Source: Rickettsiales bacterium (lineage in GTDB: Bacteria; Pseudomonadota; Alphaproteobacteria; Methylaequorales; Methylaequoraceae). From it: a stretch of 5,568 bases of DNA. Shown piece after piece: positions 5,248 through 5,568 of this stretch (position 1 is its first letter; each line of letters starts with the position of its first letter). The DNA lies in NCBI GenBank assembly GCA_002715305.1, contig PAYV01000016.1, positions 17,963-23,530 on the forward strand, written 5' to 3'. The notes beneath the pieces were generated by a model. That model did no database searches and had not been told where the DNA came from. It saw only the letters and a list, made by a program, of their open reading frames with translations. The position numbers were made by a program, and so were the translations under genes.

Positions 5248-5568
5248 CTCGAGTTATCACAAAGCCCAAGAAATCAGTGATTGATAGACAGTCCAAAGAG
5301 TCATGGCTGAATGCTGCGCTGAAAGCGCTGGCTAGCGGCGGGATTGACAAGGTTAGAGTTGAGTCGCTAGCTAAAAATCTAGGCGTTACTAAAGGAAGCT
5401 TCTACTGGCACTTCAAAGATCGAGAGCAGTTCTTGGACGAGTTGCTCAATTTTTGGGCTGAGCAGAGCACCCAGACGGTTATCGCCAATCCCGACTATCC
5501 GACAGATTCAAGAGCAAGAGTCAGGGCGGTTGCTGAGGATATTGTGCGCCGTGATCTTGGGGGGATGG
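5241..5568 (+). CDS. TetR/AcrR-family transcriptional regulator, 3' end cut by window edge
   Basis: 109 codons of the N-terminal half are present. The family's usual length is about 190-220, so the ligand-binding domain is mostly outside the window. After a basic N-terminal extension of some 17 residues, helix 1 (about 18-33, WLNAALKALASGG) leads to the helix-turn-helix: VESLAKNLGV (40-49), then the recognition helix TKGSFYWHFKDREQFLDELL (50-69), which is the family signature. This protein is expected to be a dimeric DNA-binding repressor released by a small molecule. The ATG is fixed by AGGAGGT. The gene is divergent from the SDR gene with operator 2 between them, pointing to autoregulation and control of the SDR. 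The matching operator 1 extends control to the monooxygenase-MDR operon. A possible plus-strand promoter is an extended -10, TGATACTAT at 5124-5132, without a good -35. The ligand is unknown and is inferred to be a pathway substrate or intermediate. Confidence 0.9.
   Translation, partial: MSTRVITKPKKSVIDRQSKESWLNAALKALASGGIDKVRVESLAKNLGVTKGSFYWHFKDREQFLDELLNFWAEQSTQTVIANPDYPTDSRARVRAVAEDIVRRDLGGM

Noticed and set aside
5099..5284. 61-codon plus-strand frame running through operator 2 into tetR
   Set aside because: It overlaps tetR in another frame and runs across the operator and ribosome site. The tetR frame is clearly the coding one.
1..5568. CRISPR array, tRNA or rRNA genes, riboswitch
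   Set aside because: No regularly spaced repeats, cloverleaf-like sequence, rRNA segments or known riboswitch patterns were seen on either strand.

Overview
The window looks like part of a catabolic gene cluster from a mid-GC proteobacterium. A gammaproteobacterium is my best guess, from the DmpE-type hydratase, the gene style and the promoter style, but no phylogenetic marker is present. Four of the five protein genes lie on the minus strand. A tetR-family regulator on the plus strand is cut by the right edge, and a DmpE/MhpD-type 2-hydroxypenta-2,4-dienoate hydratase on the minus strand is cut by the left edge.

Layout from left to right: (1) 1-590, 5' part of a meta-cleavage-pathway hydratase. 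(2) 594-1344, about 750 bp without an intact gene. On the minus strand at about 1105-1233 it holds what reads as the decayed C-terminus of an IS91-family transposase. (3) 1345-2301, a zinc-independent quinone-oxidoreductase-like MDR enzyme. (4) 2370-3893, a class B flavin-dependent monooxygenase-like protein with a GTG start. It lies 68 bp upstream of the MDR gene and probably shares its transcript. (5) 3894-4285, a regulatory and spacer region with a near-ideal minus-strand promoter overlapped by a perfect 11+4+11 inverted repeat, plus an 11-bp-stem hairpin after the SDR gene. (6) 4286-5047, a classical short-chain dehydrogenase/reductase. (7) 5048-5240, a divergent intergenic region with a second copy of the same operator core. 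(8) 5241 to the end, the TetR-family regulator.

The main observation is regulatory. The palindrome CCATACG-N4-CGTATGG occurs twice, once before the monooxygenase-MDR pair and once between the SDR and tetR. In both places it has the same geometry relative to a minus-strand TTGACA-17 bp-TANNTT promoter. The simplest reading is a small local regulon: the TetR protein represses itself, the SDR gene and the monooxygenase-MDR operon until a pathway compound releases it. The enzymes (alcohol/ketone SDR, flavin monooxygenase, enone/quinone-type MDR, and nearby a dienoate hydratase) suit stepwise oxidation of a cyclic or hydrophobic substrate such as a terpenoid, steroid or alicyclic ketone. The substrate cannot be read from the sequence.
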